Positions 1 to 10,110 of a stretch of DNA of 64,000 nt are shown here, piece by piece. Location: NCBI GenBank assembly GCA_003116975.1, contig BGKB01000022.1, forward strand, positions 434,001-498,000. Direction: 5' to 3'. The notes below the pieces were generated by a model that was given only the letters and a program-made list of their open reading frames with translations, made no database searches and was not told where the DNA came from. A program made the translations under genes and the position numbers. Each line of letters begins with the position of its first letter. The first letter of the stretch is position 1. Origin of the DNA: Aurantiochytrium sp. KH105. Taxonomy: Eukaryota; Sar; Bigyra; Thraustochytrida; Thraustochytriidae.

Positions 1-1365
1 GTATTCCTAAATACCGGGTGGCAAGACGTCGGAACATCCGAGGCGAAGAAATGAACAAAGATAATCCAGTTCGGGCGGCATCGATTGTATCATTCATGCG
101 TCAGTCACTGTCACTCCTCTTCGCCCCCCTTGGGCCCCCTCGCAACGTCCCGCCCTCTTCAGAACATCCTCGTCCCGCCGCGCCGCGTCTGCGTCGTGGC
201 GCTCTCTCGCGCCATCACAGCCATGCCGCCCGTACTTTGCGCACAACATCGGACCGACCCTCCATCAACCATGGCAAGCGCGGTCCTCGGCCCCGCGCGC
301 CGCTCGCCGCTCGCTGCACGTACCTGCTCGTCGAAGCCCATCTTGCCTGCTGCTGCTGCTGCTGCTCGCTCTGCTCTTGCTCTCGCTCTCGAAAGGGGTC
401 CCGCCGCGCGTCCAGGTTGCGGCTTTGCCTCCGAGGCCGAGTCGAGGCCGCGCCTTTGTTAGCTGCCTTCTTTCTTTCTACGTCCTACTACGTCTACAAT
501 CAGCAACATCTACATCTGCATCGTGGTGCTGGTGTACGCACTGTCTTTTACAAGCGACCAGGGCCGGCCAGCGACTGCGAGTGACGGACGAAGGCACAGA
601 CGGCGCCTCGGATAAGCTCTCCTTCGACACAATGTTTATCTGTAGGCTACCGATCTGGCTGCTGTACTCGGCGATTGTTGCGTGCCGTGGACATTGATTG
701 GGATCTGGAGATGGAGAAATGGTGCACTCGTGCGAGCGAGGTCGGGCGTCGAGGAAAAGGACGCGTGGGCGAGGTTGAGCGTCGGATCTGCAAAGTTGGA
801 GGTGGGAGAAGAGTCGGGTGAAGGAGGCGGGGCTGGCCCGCACGGGAGCGTGCTGCGCTGCACGCTTTTTTTCTGATGGATGAACATGGTGTACGAGAAT
901 GCTGAGAGCGTCGTCGCGTCACTAGGCGAAGCAGCTGCTGCAGATGACTGCGCTATCAGCAGTAGCAGCAGCGGCTGTATTCGCTCGCATCGAGCTACAT
1001 GTGGACCCGCCTGATGATGCCATCCACAGCACTTGCTTATGAAACATATTCTTCTACAGCTGCTGCTGCTGCTGCTGCTGCTGCTAAAAAAAACGCTTCT
1101 CCGCTGCCTCGCCCCGGCCCCCGATCTCATCGCGTGCTGGCACAGCCCAACCCACCCACGTCCACGAAGTCGTGGACCGCGTCCATCCTTGCTGGGGCTG
1201 GGGCCTGCCTGCCTGACCTTGGATGCGGCCTGACCTGTACAAGGGTCGCGCGTGAGTGGCTCTGGCTGGCTGCTTCGACTCCTCGACGGCCACGCCGGCT
1301 GCCACCGAGCGGGCGGGCAGAGCGCCGCTGCAGAACCGTGACCAGGCTTGGCTGGGCGGGAGAAG
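1..1365. other. Left-edge non-coding region, upstream of RRN3
   Basis: No open frame here looks like protein: all are low in complexity, overlap each other on both strands and match no family I know. The stretch holds two CTG/GCT triplet tracts (about 347-366 and 1059-1085) and a pyrimidine-rich segment. The right part is presumably the promoter and 5' leader of the RRN3 gene. The end of a gene lying left of the window cannot be excluded. Confidence 0.5.
1059..1085. repeat. (GCT)n trinucleotide tract
   Basis: About nine uninterrupted GCT units followed by an A-run, roughly 280 bp upstream of the RRN3 start. A simple microsatellite. Confidence 0.9.
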
Positions 1366-2551
1366 ATGGAGACAGGGACCGTGGCGCAGGTGCAGCTCGC
1401 GCTGCGGGCGCGAGCAACGCAGGGGCCGCGGCAGGACGCCTACCAGGGGCTGCTCACCGAGCTGAGGACCAACGAAGACCCGGCAAGGCTGCAAGAGCTC
1501 TTTGCGGCGCTGGCGCAGAACGCGGCAGAGATCGCGAGGCACCACGCCGCCTTTGAAGACCTGCTCGCGCTCACCTTTGTCTTCAACTGGGCCTGCGACG
1601 ATGCTCTGTGCGCCACTTTTGAGGACTTTCTGCGCAAGCTCGTCTCGGCGCACGCCGGGTTCCTCAATCCGGTTCTCGAGCTGCTCGTCAAGAACTTTTT
1701 CCCGCCAAACATAGGGCTCGACGACAACGCCAATGCCCCTGCCGACGATATGGACGATCTGGATGATGATGACGATGATGACGATGATGACGCTGCGAGC
1801 AAGGCAAGCGCCGTGGCAAAAGCTGCCCGTGAGGCGGCCGAGGCCCACCGAGCAGAGCGAGTCCACAACACGATTCGTTCTATCTTGCGCATCCTCCCGC
1901 TTGGCTGCACCACGCTCATTCAAGTTCTGCTGGCAAATTTCCCCCGACAACATCACCCACTCGAGTTGCACTGTGCTTTCTTCAAGCAGGTTCTTCGGGT
2001 TTGCGATTACGTGCCAATCTTGCGGGATCGAATCATTGCGGCCACCGTGGAGCGCATCTTGAGAATCGACGCTCTTGTCCGTGTTGATGACCTCGATGAG
2101 GCGGCGGCGACCACGTCCATGCAGACAGGCCTGGATAGCGCCTCTGCATCTGAACCTGGGGCGATCTCGCAAGAGGCCACGACAGTCTTTGCCATGGAGG
2201 AAGACAACGAAAACGACCAGCAAGAGGCAGTCGATAGTAAAGAGGAACGAAAGCGGAAGATCGCGCGTGAAAAGGAACAGCGGCGCGCCACGCAGCTGCT
2301 CGAGCTTGCGGACAAGCTCGATGTGTTGCTTGAAGTATTCTTCAAATACTCGGACGCCCAACTCGAGGCGCGCGGGCGCACCACCGATGTCTTTGTGAGC
2401 TTGCTGTTCAATATCTTTTATCGAATGATTCTGCCACGGCGGAGCGTCTCAAATACGCAGTTCATCGTCTTTTACATTTGCCGGAAACGCTCAGAGTGGG
2501 TGGAGCGCTTTGTCGCGGGGCTATTGGACCGCGCGCTGACCCAGATTTTAG

Positions 2552-2584
<33 letters not shown>

Positions 2585-3834
2585 CGAACCTCACGCCTGC
2601 ACCTGTGCGCCTCAACGCCATCAACTATCTCGCTAGCTTTCTTGCCCGCGCGCTCTATGTGAGCCAAGAAATGTGTGAGCGGTCGGTCGCCCGAATGGTG
2701 CAATGGCTTGGTGTGTATAACAACGCGTTTGTTGTGAAGAACGAAGAGGCCATAGCCAGCGGTGGCTTTGTGCTCAACCCGGCGGAGCACGTTCACTTTC
2801 TGGCGGTGGCTCAGGCCGTTGTTTACATTCTCACTTTCAAGGGGAATGACTTTTCTCAGGACGCCCTGCGTTCCTACGAGCTTCCTCGCCTGATTGCGTC
2901 TCCTCTCTGCCCGCAAGCCTACATTTCACAAGATACGGTCGACGAGTTCGCACGCTTCGCCAGAGCGCACAATTTGTTTTCAAGTAGCGAATTGGATTCG
3001 CTTACGAACGGTCTGGCCGAAGCCTGCTCGCGTACGCGCATGCAGCATGGTGTGGAACGGCACGAAGTTGTTGCAGCGCTCGCCACGGAGTATCCTTTTG
3101 ACCCTTGCAATCTTAAACGGACCGCCACTCGCATCAGTCCGTATTATCAGGACTGGTACTCGCGTCAGGGCGAGCTGCACGCACAAGAATACGAGACTGC
3201 GCAAGCAGGTATTGACACGTCTGCGCCAGCGGTCGATGAAAGCGCATTCACTTCGGACGGGGAGAGCGACATTGACGCCCCGGTTCTCGGGGACGACCAG
3301 ATTCGTGATGCACAGGCCCGTCTGCCACCAGCGATCCACGTTCCGGGCATTTCGGAGCGCGCTGCACGCATTTTGAGCCAACTTGGTGCAGTGTCCGAAG
3401 GTGGCCATGCTCGTCAGAGCAGTAGCGGGGTGAGAGGCATGTCTACTACCTCGCCCCGAGCCGTGCCCATTAATCTTGAACCAGGCGCTTTCTGGGGGTT
3501 TTCCGCGGCAGCATCTGCGTCCCTTGCGTCATCCCATGACGATGCCATGTCCTTTGATGACAGCAACAGCTACTCGTCCCCAGTCTTGACGGCATCAAAT
3601 TTTGCGGGTCCAAGTTCTTTTCTTTCGGGAGGACGGTCTCTTTCTTCACTTGAGTCTGGCTCACTCAGCACGCCCCCAAAGATCACTCCAAAGACTTTAC
3701 CGATTGCAGTTCCGGGAGCTGATGGAAATGCGAAATCTAAACCGAAATTACACCGCGGTAATGACGACGACGTCGACGACGATGACGATGATGACGATGA
3801 CGACGATGACCAAGAGCTGGCCGGCTCTTGGTAA
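1366..3834 (+). CDS. RRN3: RRN3 / TIF-IA, RNA polymerase I transcription initiation factor
   Basis: An 822-residue protein of the RRN3 family, which bridges RNA polymerase I to the rDNA promoter factors in the nucleolus. The family shows in the HEAT-like helical N-terminal half, in the central block around VFVSLLFNIFYRMILP, and in the C-terminal signature YPFDPCNLKRT (about residue 576) followed by ISPYYQDW. The start is the ATG at 1366; the frame opens 18 nt earlier only through TTG. Three low-complexity insertions are visible: a poly-Asp run (about residues 130-143), a ten-Gln tract encoded by pure CAG (2554-2583), and a poly-Asp tail just before the stop. An acidic loop in the same region is typical of RRN3. 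It is single-exon and convergent with the VWA gene 383 bp downstream. Confidence 0.93.
2554..2583 (+). repeat. (CAG)10 tract coding polyglutamine in RRN3
   Basis: Ten consecutive CAG codons encode ten Gln in a loop of the HEAT-like region. A pure-codon run suggests recent slippage and likely length polymorphism. Confidence 0.9.
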
Positions 3835-4217
3835 CTTGGCTGTGCACGTGCCAGGCCTACTTGTACATGAACGCTTTTTTTTGTTTTCGTTCGATCGGAA
3901 CATGTAGTCGAGCTTCTGGCTTTGTAGTGGCGGCGGACGGTTGATGAATGCGAAACTGCGACAAAATACTGAGACAAGATTATAAGAAGAGAAATGAAGA
4001 CGTGTTTGCAAATTTTCCCCTGTCGTCCTATTTGGACTTTTCTGCCGCTCGCAAGGCGCCAATGCTTTGATTTTAAAAGAACCGCGACGCTTTCGCTTTC
4101 CTCTGTGACAATTGCTTGGAAACCTCTCTTCCTAGCCTAATCTAGATAAATCGCCTGAATGACTGAGCCATTTCGTTGCCCCAGCAAAGTCTTCATCAAC
4201 AAAGAAAAATAATCGGA
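3835..4217. other. Convergent 3' spacer, RRN3 / VWA protein
   Basis: A 383-bp AT-richer spacer between two convergent stop codons. It should hold both 3' UTRs and polyadenylation regions. No ORF, RNA gene or repeat is evident. Confidence 0.6.
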
Positions 4218-6449
4218 TCAGCAAGTAGGCAGGCCAGCTACATCAGACACGGAAGTTGGATCGGAAAGAGGCGAGAGGTCGAGTACAGCACTGTACAAGT
4301 CGCACCAGTGATCATCGTCGAAGACCGCAAAGACGCAATCTTCACGGTCGCGGCAAGCAACCTGGCAATCAATTGCTGTCATATCCGCTCCATTTGCGAA
4401 GGACCTTATCAATGCTGAAGTGTAATCGCCAAATTGATACTGCACGAACGTCCAGCATGAGGGAACAGTGTCTGGCAAGGGAACATTAGTTGGCGCGTTC
4501 GTCGGAGTATTTGTTGGCGCAGGTGTAGGTGCATTCGTTGGGGTATTCGTTGGAGCATCCGTCGGCGCCTCTGTCGGTGCATCCGTCGGCGCCTCTGTCG
4601 GTGCATCCGTCGGAGCGACCGTACACAATCTCGACCCCGAGGTCCACCTCTCAGATGAAGTAGAAACAGCTTCCCGCAGCTCGCTCATAAGGTTGCACTG
4701 CGCAGCGGCATTTTCGCCTTCCCAGGAGCTCTGCGCGCGAAAGCTCCAGTAGTTGCAGCCCTCGGTCTCCGCACACTTGGAGTGGCACTGCTCGGGGAGC
4801 TGGATGCCTGCCTCATCTTCAAAGGTACCAAGCCTGTGTTGCGCCCTGGCTTTGTTGACAACGTACGGCTCGTAGCACCCTTCGATAAAATCCACAGGGC
4901 TCAGCGTTGGCGCCTCGGTTGGTGCGTCTGTGGGGGCGACCGTAGGAGCCTCCGTCGGCGCATCCGTTGGAGCAGAAGTAGGCGCATCTGTGGGCGCTTC
5001 CGTTGGCGCATCAGTCGGAGCAGAAGTAGGGCTCGGGGTGATGCCAAGCAGACTGGTCTCGCACTGATCATCAACAAATTGATCCGCAAGAGCATTCCAG
5101 CTTGCATAGTCTCCGACCTTGTACACATCCACAACGAATCCAAGGTTTCTGTAAAGCGATGCACTGCCTTGCGCGTTTCCGGCACGCACGGAAACGTAGT
5201 CAGCCACCTGGCGGATCTGCTTGACGAGCCATCTCGTGCATGCCCTGGCCGCCTTCGTCGGGTACTTTCTCTCGTTGTCGTCATTCGCGCAAGCAACGGG
5301 CAGACGGCCGTACTCCCACTCAACATTCGGGGCATCATCGCCAACATGGACGACAAGAGTAGACCGGGTCGACACCGCATCGATTTCCTTCGTTTCCTCG
5401 ATCATGTTGAGCGCAGTCAGGAGACCCAGGGGCATATTCGTGTTCTCCCGCTGCTCAGGCGTCCGGTTAATGCCTTCCAGGGCAGCTTCGAGTTCCGCAG
5501 AGGAGCCAAAGTAGGTACTACCGTCACTATTGACAAGTGGGAAGATCTCGTTAATGGCCGTCGAGTACTCGATCAGGCCAAAGCGAGCATCACCTGCCCA
5601 GCGAGAAGCAAAGTCGAGAACGAAGTCGTGCGCTTCATCGAGTTCCTCGTCATCAACGGTGAAAGAGGCATCGACGACGAAAAGGATATCGATGGGGTCC
5701 CCGCAACCAATGGGCGTGGCTGCTGCGCCAACGTCGCAAGCAAGCTCGGCGACACCTGAGGCGATTGTCGACTCATCAGTAAGATCGGAGGGAATATTAA
5801 TGTAGGCGTCGAGAGGCGCGGAAGGAAGAGCGGGGCTGTCACCAATCGGGACATAAATGACCTTCATGCCGTCTTCATCGACAACGTCAACGAGCTGAGT
5901 GTAAACGCACTCGCGAATTGCCTCTGGAGAGAGGTCGTCGACCCCGCCAATGTTGGAACACACATTGCCAACAAACTTCTTGCTAAAGTGTTTGACGCCG
6001 ACATTCCCGTCAGAGATGAGAATAATGATCTCGGTAGCACCCCGGGGTCGCTTGTTGAGCATTTCTCTGGCAACATCAATGGCAAAAGGCAAATTAGTCT
6101 CGGTGGACCTGGTGGTGGACATGGACTTGATGAGGCTTTGGAGATTACCGATGTTCTTGACCTGCCATAGTTGTTTCCTCTTGTACGCTTTGTCGCTAAA
6201 GCTCAAGGCCGTGACGCGGTCCTTCGATGATGCGAAGCCGATGTCGAATTCGTCGCCAATGGTGAGCGCAATGCGCTTTGCGAGGCTAAACTTGTCCCTG
6301 CTAGCCGATGCGTCGAGCATCATGACTACATCATAGGGGGCGCAGGTGGAGCTCGGGCCGACGCCGACTGCTTCAGACGCGCCGTCAGAAAAGGCTGCGA
6401 GCCCTACTGCTACGAGGAGCATCGCAGCGGCTCGGAGCATGGTCTTCAT
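4218..6449 (-). CDS. Secreted VWA-PAN protein with Thr/Pro-rich spacer repeats
   Basis: A 743-residue predicted extracellular protein. The order is a signal peptide (about 1-25, MKTMLRAAAMLLVAVGLAAF), VWA domain 1 (about 40-215, MIDAS-like DASAS), VWA domain 2 (about 250-450, MIDAS-like DASFT), APTDAPTEAPT-type repeats (about 473-518), a Cys-rich PAN/apple-like domain, a second repeat block (about 610-655), and a second PAN-like domain at the C-terminus. Such stalk repeats are common in stramenopile surface and matrix proteins and are probably heavily O-glycosylated. VWA plus PAN suggests adhesion or matrix binding. The start is set at the ATG at 6449 because a clean signal peptide begins there. 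The frame has upstream ATGs at 6533 and 6500 that would bury it. Confidence 0.8.
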   Translation of the reverse strand: MKTMLRAAAMLLVAVGLAAFSDGASEAVGVGPSSTCAPYDVVMMLDASASRDKFSLAKRIALTIGDEFDIGFASSKDRVTALSFSDKAYKRKQLWQVKNIGNLQSLIKSMSTTRSTETNLPFAIDVAREMLNKRPRGATEIIILISDGNVGVKHFSKKFVGNVCSNIGGVDDLSPEAIRECVYTQLVDVVDEDGMKVIYVPIGDSPALPSAPLDAYINIPSDLTDESTIASGVAELACDVGAAATPIGCGDPIDILFVVDASFTVDDEELDEAHDFVLDFASRWAGDARFGLIEYSTAINEIFPLVNSDGSTYFGSSAELEAALEGINRTPEQRENTNMPLGLLTALNMIEETKEIDAVSTRSTLVVHVGDDAPNVEWEYGRLPVACANDDNERKYPTKAARACTRWLVKQIRQVADYVSVRAGNAQGSASLYRNLGFVVDVYKVGDYASWNALADQFVDDQCETSLLGITPSPTSAPTDAPTEAPTDAPTSAPTDAPTEAPTVAPTDAPTEAPTLSPVDFIEGCYEPYVVNKARAQHRLGTFEDEAGIQLPEQCHSKCAETEGCNYWSFRAQSSWEGENAAAQCNLMSELREAVSTSSERWTSGSRLCTVAPTDAPTEAPTDAPTEAPTDAPTNTPTNAPTPAPTNTPTNAPTNVPLPDTVPSCWTFVQYQFGDYTSALIRSFANGADMTAIDCQVACRDREDCVFAVFDDDHWCDLYSAVLDLSPLSDPTSVSDVAGLPTC
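4468..4620 (-). repeat. APT[DEN] repeat block 2 in the VWA-PAN gene
   Basis: A tandem degenerate 12/24-nt repeat coding Ala-Pro-Thr-Asp/Glu/Asn units between the two PAN-like domains. A second block of the same kind lies at about 4895-5035. Confidence 0.85.
4895..5035 (-). repeat. APT[DE] repeat block 1 in the VWA-PAN gene
   Basis: A tandem degenerate 12-nt unit repeat coding Ala-Pro-Thr-Asp/Glu between the second VWA domain and the first PAN-like domain. Confidence 0.85.
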
Positions 6450-8155
6450 GGCTATATATCTGCTTTTTCGAAGGATGGAGAATCGAGTTTTGCTCGCCAT
6501 CTGCGCAGGATCGTAGCTCAGAATCCACTTCATTCAGTCTTGAGCACGCGACTGCAGCGAGAGCACGTTTTTTTCAGCTTCCCTCAAGTGTCGCGATGGA
6601 AGACCGATCCTAGACGTTGTGTTAACTTCTTACTTCTGTGGTATTCCTCTAGCATGGAAGAACGACTGGACTGCAAAAGTCCAGCTCGGTGTAAGGCCCA
6701 GCAATGCAACAATAGTTATTGCCAGAGATTGAGACCGTCTTTTGTTGCTCAGAGCAGCTGTCATGAGCCAGCCAGGCCCGGAGCTCGGTCGGCCGGGCCT
6801 CCATTTCGTCGAATTCCAATCGAGGGCGCTGTCCGGCGACAGCCTCGAGATTCTTACTTGTCATGTCAGCGAGGCATGCCTCACATTAGGAGATCTTCCT
6901 CCCATGTCCCACTTCTTTTTCCACCTTTTCGCCTTCGCACGATACACACCTCGCACTTTGTCCATTTCTTTCTTCCTTTCTTCCACCAAGAAGAAGTTGG
7001 ACACCTCCGCGGCCGGAGTCCAGCGCTCGCGACTCGGATGCACTCCCGCGCGTGCGAGAAAGTAAAAGCCAAGCTGCTTGCGCGAATAATGTTGAAGTCA
7101 TGCGCGGGCCTGACCGCACGTACGTACCGCGCGTAGTCCAGAGGAGCGAAGCAGCCGAACTGGCTGGCCGGCTGTCAGCACTTTTTTCTGGCTTCGAGTT
7201 GCTTTGGCTCCAACTCGAATGCAAGTGGGCACGCTGAAAAGAAAGACAGAGTAGGCCGAGCGCGCGCCTCGCGGAGCATAGCTGGTTGTAGGATACTTCA
7301 AGCTGCCGCGGGGCGTTCTTGGATGCATGACCACACGCAAAGACGGATCTTTGGATGAAAACAAGATGGATACGCGAAAGCCTATAATCAGTCCGATGGC
7401 CGTAAGGGCGCACACCGTGACCGCGCACGCGCAAGTGTCACTGGCCGTAGTGGCTGAGTGAGTGAGGCGTCTGCACGAGACTGCGAGTCCCGCGCAAATG
7501 CTTGCCTTGTCAAGTCGCGTGGAGGCGAAGTCCATTGTGGAAATGAGGCTAGATTTCCTAGGGACTGTTGCCAAAAGCTGTAAACGCCCGCTAACAAGGA
7601 CCTATCACTTATTTTTGAAGGCCTAGCGAAGGTTCTTACGGGCTGTAGCGTGAGCGTAGAAATGTGATCTCGTTGAGATTGATGTGATACTACCACGTCC
7701 GTCCGAAGACGCATGCTTGCACAGGTGCAAAAAAGTACGCGAATTAGCGCGCTTGCAGCTTTTTATGCTTTTGTCGCCATCCGGTTCGCACTGCACGTAC
7801 TCGTGTGCCGTACAGATCGACTCGCGTTTTATTCTTCTACATTAATTTTAAAATCGAAACATGTCGGAGAGGTCACATCCGCAGTGCAACGTCTCGTAGT
7901 GGATGAAAGTTTCTTACTTATTCTATTTCTTCTTTTGCAAACTAGGTTCAGGTTGGCCCTTGTCAAACCCGTTGATGTGTCCATGCTTCTTCTCGAGTGC
8001 GGGTATATTTGATCTTCTCGATGAGAGAGAGAGAGAGAGAGAGGAAAAGGAAAAAAAGCAATGCCGCGTCGAATTCCATGCAAGACCGAACTTCCTGCAG
8101 GATTCATTGTTTCTTGAGAAGGTGAAGAATCGTCCGCTAAGACACGACCGACAGC
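6450..8155. other. Intergenic, upstream of VWA-PAN and downstream of carboxypeptidase
   Basis: 1.7 kb without a convincing gene; the open frames are short, overlap and have no recognisable domains. A TATATA-like element (about 6451-6459) lies immediately before the chosen VWA-PAN start, which is too close for a core promoter of that ATG. A (GA)n tract sits at about 8022-8043, just past the carboxypeptidase stop. I see no tRNA or other RNA gene. Confidence 0.5.
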
Positions 8156-9646
8156 TCAGAAAGAGTCCCCGTCAATGAGGCGGCGAATCATTTCGAAGGC
8201 CTGCTGCGGAGCTGTCTCAGGCACCTCATGGCGACCACCCTTGACGGTAGTAACAACGAAGCTGTTCCCCTTCACCGGTGTTTTGTAGTTAATCGCGTAG
8301 CCGGCGACCTGAGGGCCGAGCCCATCCTTGGGAGTGTACGTCCACGGATGCCATGCCGAGGTCATATCAAATCCAAGTCCCTTGGTCCACCCAAAGGCGT
8401 CGGTCCAAGGCACGCAGCTGTCCCAGTCGCCATTGTAAATAATGATCCTATCGAGGTATTCAACGAGGGCAGGGTAGAGATCGCGGGGCAGGTTCTCGCG
8501 ATTGCTGGTGTAGTTCTTTAGCTGGTTGCTGCAAGTACCCCAAATGAAGGGCTGTTCTTTGACATGGAGAGCCTTGACAACCTCGGCCTGGGTCAGATAC
8601 GCCGTCGCCGCACGCGAATCAATGCAAGCTACCGGACCATCCCATGCACCAAGCTTGCGCGCCATCTCAGCCACTTCCAGAGGCGGTAGTTCGCGGGGAA
8701 AAGGAGCGTGTACCCCTCCCATTGGCGCTTTAAGCGCCACAGATGAGCCATTGTAGCACTCGCCATAAATATTGTACAGGTTCACATTGCCAACTTCAGC
8801 GTGCATCTTCTCGAGTGCCTTACTGCACGCGTCAGTGGGCTCTGGAAGCTGATTCGCAAAGTCGCCGCAGCTCTGTACCAGATCAGCCTTGACTGTCGGA
8901 GAAATAAGCGCCGTCTGGCTGAGAAAGGGTGCCACATATTGCTCACGCTGAATACCGTCCGCACAGGCGCCCACCTCATTGCCAGAGCACCCATTACCCA
9001 CTGCCATACCAATAAGCTTTGCGCCCTCATACTCGCCAGCCTTGTCAGCTTTCATGATGGCCTCTGCGAGCGTCGGGACATAGACTCCAGCATACGACTC
9101 GCCTGCGAGGAAGAAGGGGGATGATTTGAGCTCTGGGTAGAGCGAGAAGAACACCTGGATGGCCTCGAGGTTATCAGCTGCAGTCTTGTCGTCGTCCGTG
9201 TAATAGTCCTGGTCGGGATCCTCCGAATAGCTGAAACCCACGCCAACGGGCGCCTCGAGGTAGAGCATATGGCCCAGCTTGGTCCATGCGAACTCGAAAG
9301 GTGTCAGTTTGCCGGGATCCTCCACCGACACCCGAAAGGGTCCGTTCTCGTAGAGAAGACCGTCAAGAGAAGAGCATCCGGGGCCGCCGTTGAACCATGC
9401 CACAAGCGGCGTCGTCTCCGAGGTGGACGCCTGTTGCGTCTCAATGAAAACGTAGTGCACGTGCTTGCGCCCGTCGGCAATGTCCAGGTACCCAGAGTAC
9501 ATCTTGAGCGGCGCTCCATCATACCCCGGAATCGTCTCGACGCGATCCGCCTCTACCCTCGCCTGCGTCTGCGTTGTCAGCGCCAGCAGGACCAGCCCGA
9601 CGAGCACGGAGCAAACCGCCACTCTCAGCGCCGCCATGGCCGCCAT
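8156..9646 (-). CDS. Serine carboxypeptidase (peptidase family S10)
   Basis: A 496-residue secreted or lysosomal/vacuolar serine carboxypeptidase that removes C-terminal residues at acid pH. A hydrophobic signal peptide spans about residues 1-25. The substrate-binding block WFNGGPGCSSLDG and the nucleophile motif GESYAG (Ser184) are intact. The Asp in NGDWDSCVPWTD and the His in GGRHEVPETAP complete the triad. Length fits the carboxypeptidase Y/cathepsin A family. The frame stays open upstream to 9853, but that part is low-complexity Arg/Ala sequence that would precede the signal peptide, so I start at 9646. It diverges from the dual-kinase gene across a 464-bp GC-rich spacer. Confidence 0.93.
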   Translation of the reverse strand: MAAMAALRVAVCSVLVGLVLLALTTQTQARVEADRVETIPGYDGAPLKMYSGYLDIADGRKHVHYVFIETQQASTSETTPLVAWFNGGPGCSSLDGLLYENGPFRVSVEDPGKLTPFEFAWTKLGHMLYLEAPVGVGFSYSEDPDQDYYTDDDKTAADNLEAIQVFFSLYPELKSSPFFLAGESYAGVYVPTLAEAIMKADKAGEYEGAKLIGMAVGNGCSGNEVGACADGIQREQYVAPFLSQTALISPTVKADLVQSCGDFANQLPEPTDACSKALEKMHAEVGNVNLYNIYGECYNGSSVALKAPMGGVHAPFPRELPPLEVAEMARKLGAWDGPVACIDSRAATAYLTQAEVVKALHVKEQPFIWGTCSNQLKNYTSNRENLPRDLYPALVEYLDRIIIYNGDWDSCVPWTDAFGWTKGLGFDMTSAWHPWTYTPKDGLGPQVAGYAINYKTPVKGNSFVVTTVKGGRHEVPETAPQQAFEMIRRLIDGDSF

Positions 9647-10110
9647 CCTCCTCCGCAAGTCAATCGCGCCGAGATCACTCTCCGTCCCAGCTTCTCGCCG
9701 GCCAGCTCGCGGCCTTCTCCCCGGTCCCCGGCCTGGCCGCGCCCGCTCGCCGTGCCCTCCGCGCCGCGCCGCCGCGCCGCGTCGCCTGCAAGGATCGCGC
9801 TCTGCCCTGGGATTTTGGATTTTGAACAAGCGGAGTCGAGCAACGTCGAGCAAAGTTTTGAATTTGAATTCCTTCCTCCCTCCCTCCCTGCCGAAGATCC
9901 GGACCCGGCATACCGTACCGAGGGGCGCACGGTATCGGCAACGCGACGCGGCTCGGACCCGGCAGAGCGCGCTCGCGCCCAGGCCCGCGCGAGCGAGCGA
10001 GCGCGAGCGCGAGCGCGAGCGCGAGCGCAGGGCGGCGGCGGCGACCCGCGCGCGCGACTTCGCCGCTGCCTCGTGCCGCGCGCGCTGGCGGCGGGAGCGG
10101 CCGCGGGGCC
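9647..10110. promoter_or_regulatory. Bidirectional promoter region, carboxypeptidase / dual kinase
   Basis: A 464-bp very GC-rich spacer between divergent starts. It includes a GCGAGC repeat run (about 9985-10030). No defined promoter element could be assigned. Confidence 0.4.

Noticed and set aside
18-1130. Several overlapping frames at the left edge, including a poly-Ser one
   Set aside because: Low complexity, overlap on both strands, driven by triplet repeats; no domain.
1084-2361. A 425-codon minus-strand frame opposite RRN3
   Set aside because: Antisense shadow without domains; RRN3 is conserved on the plus strand.
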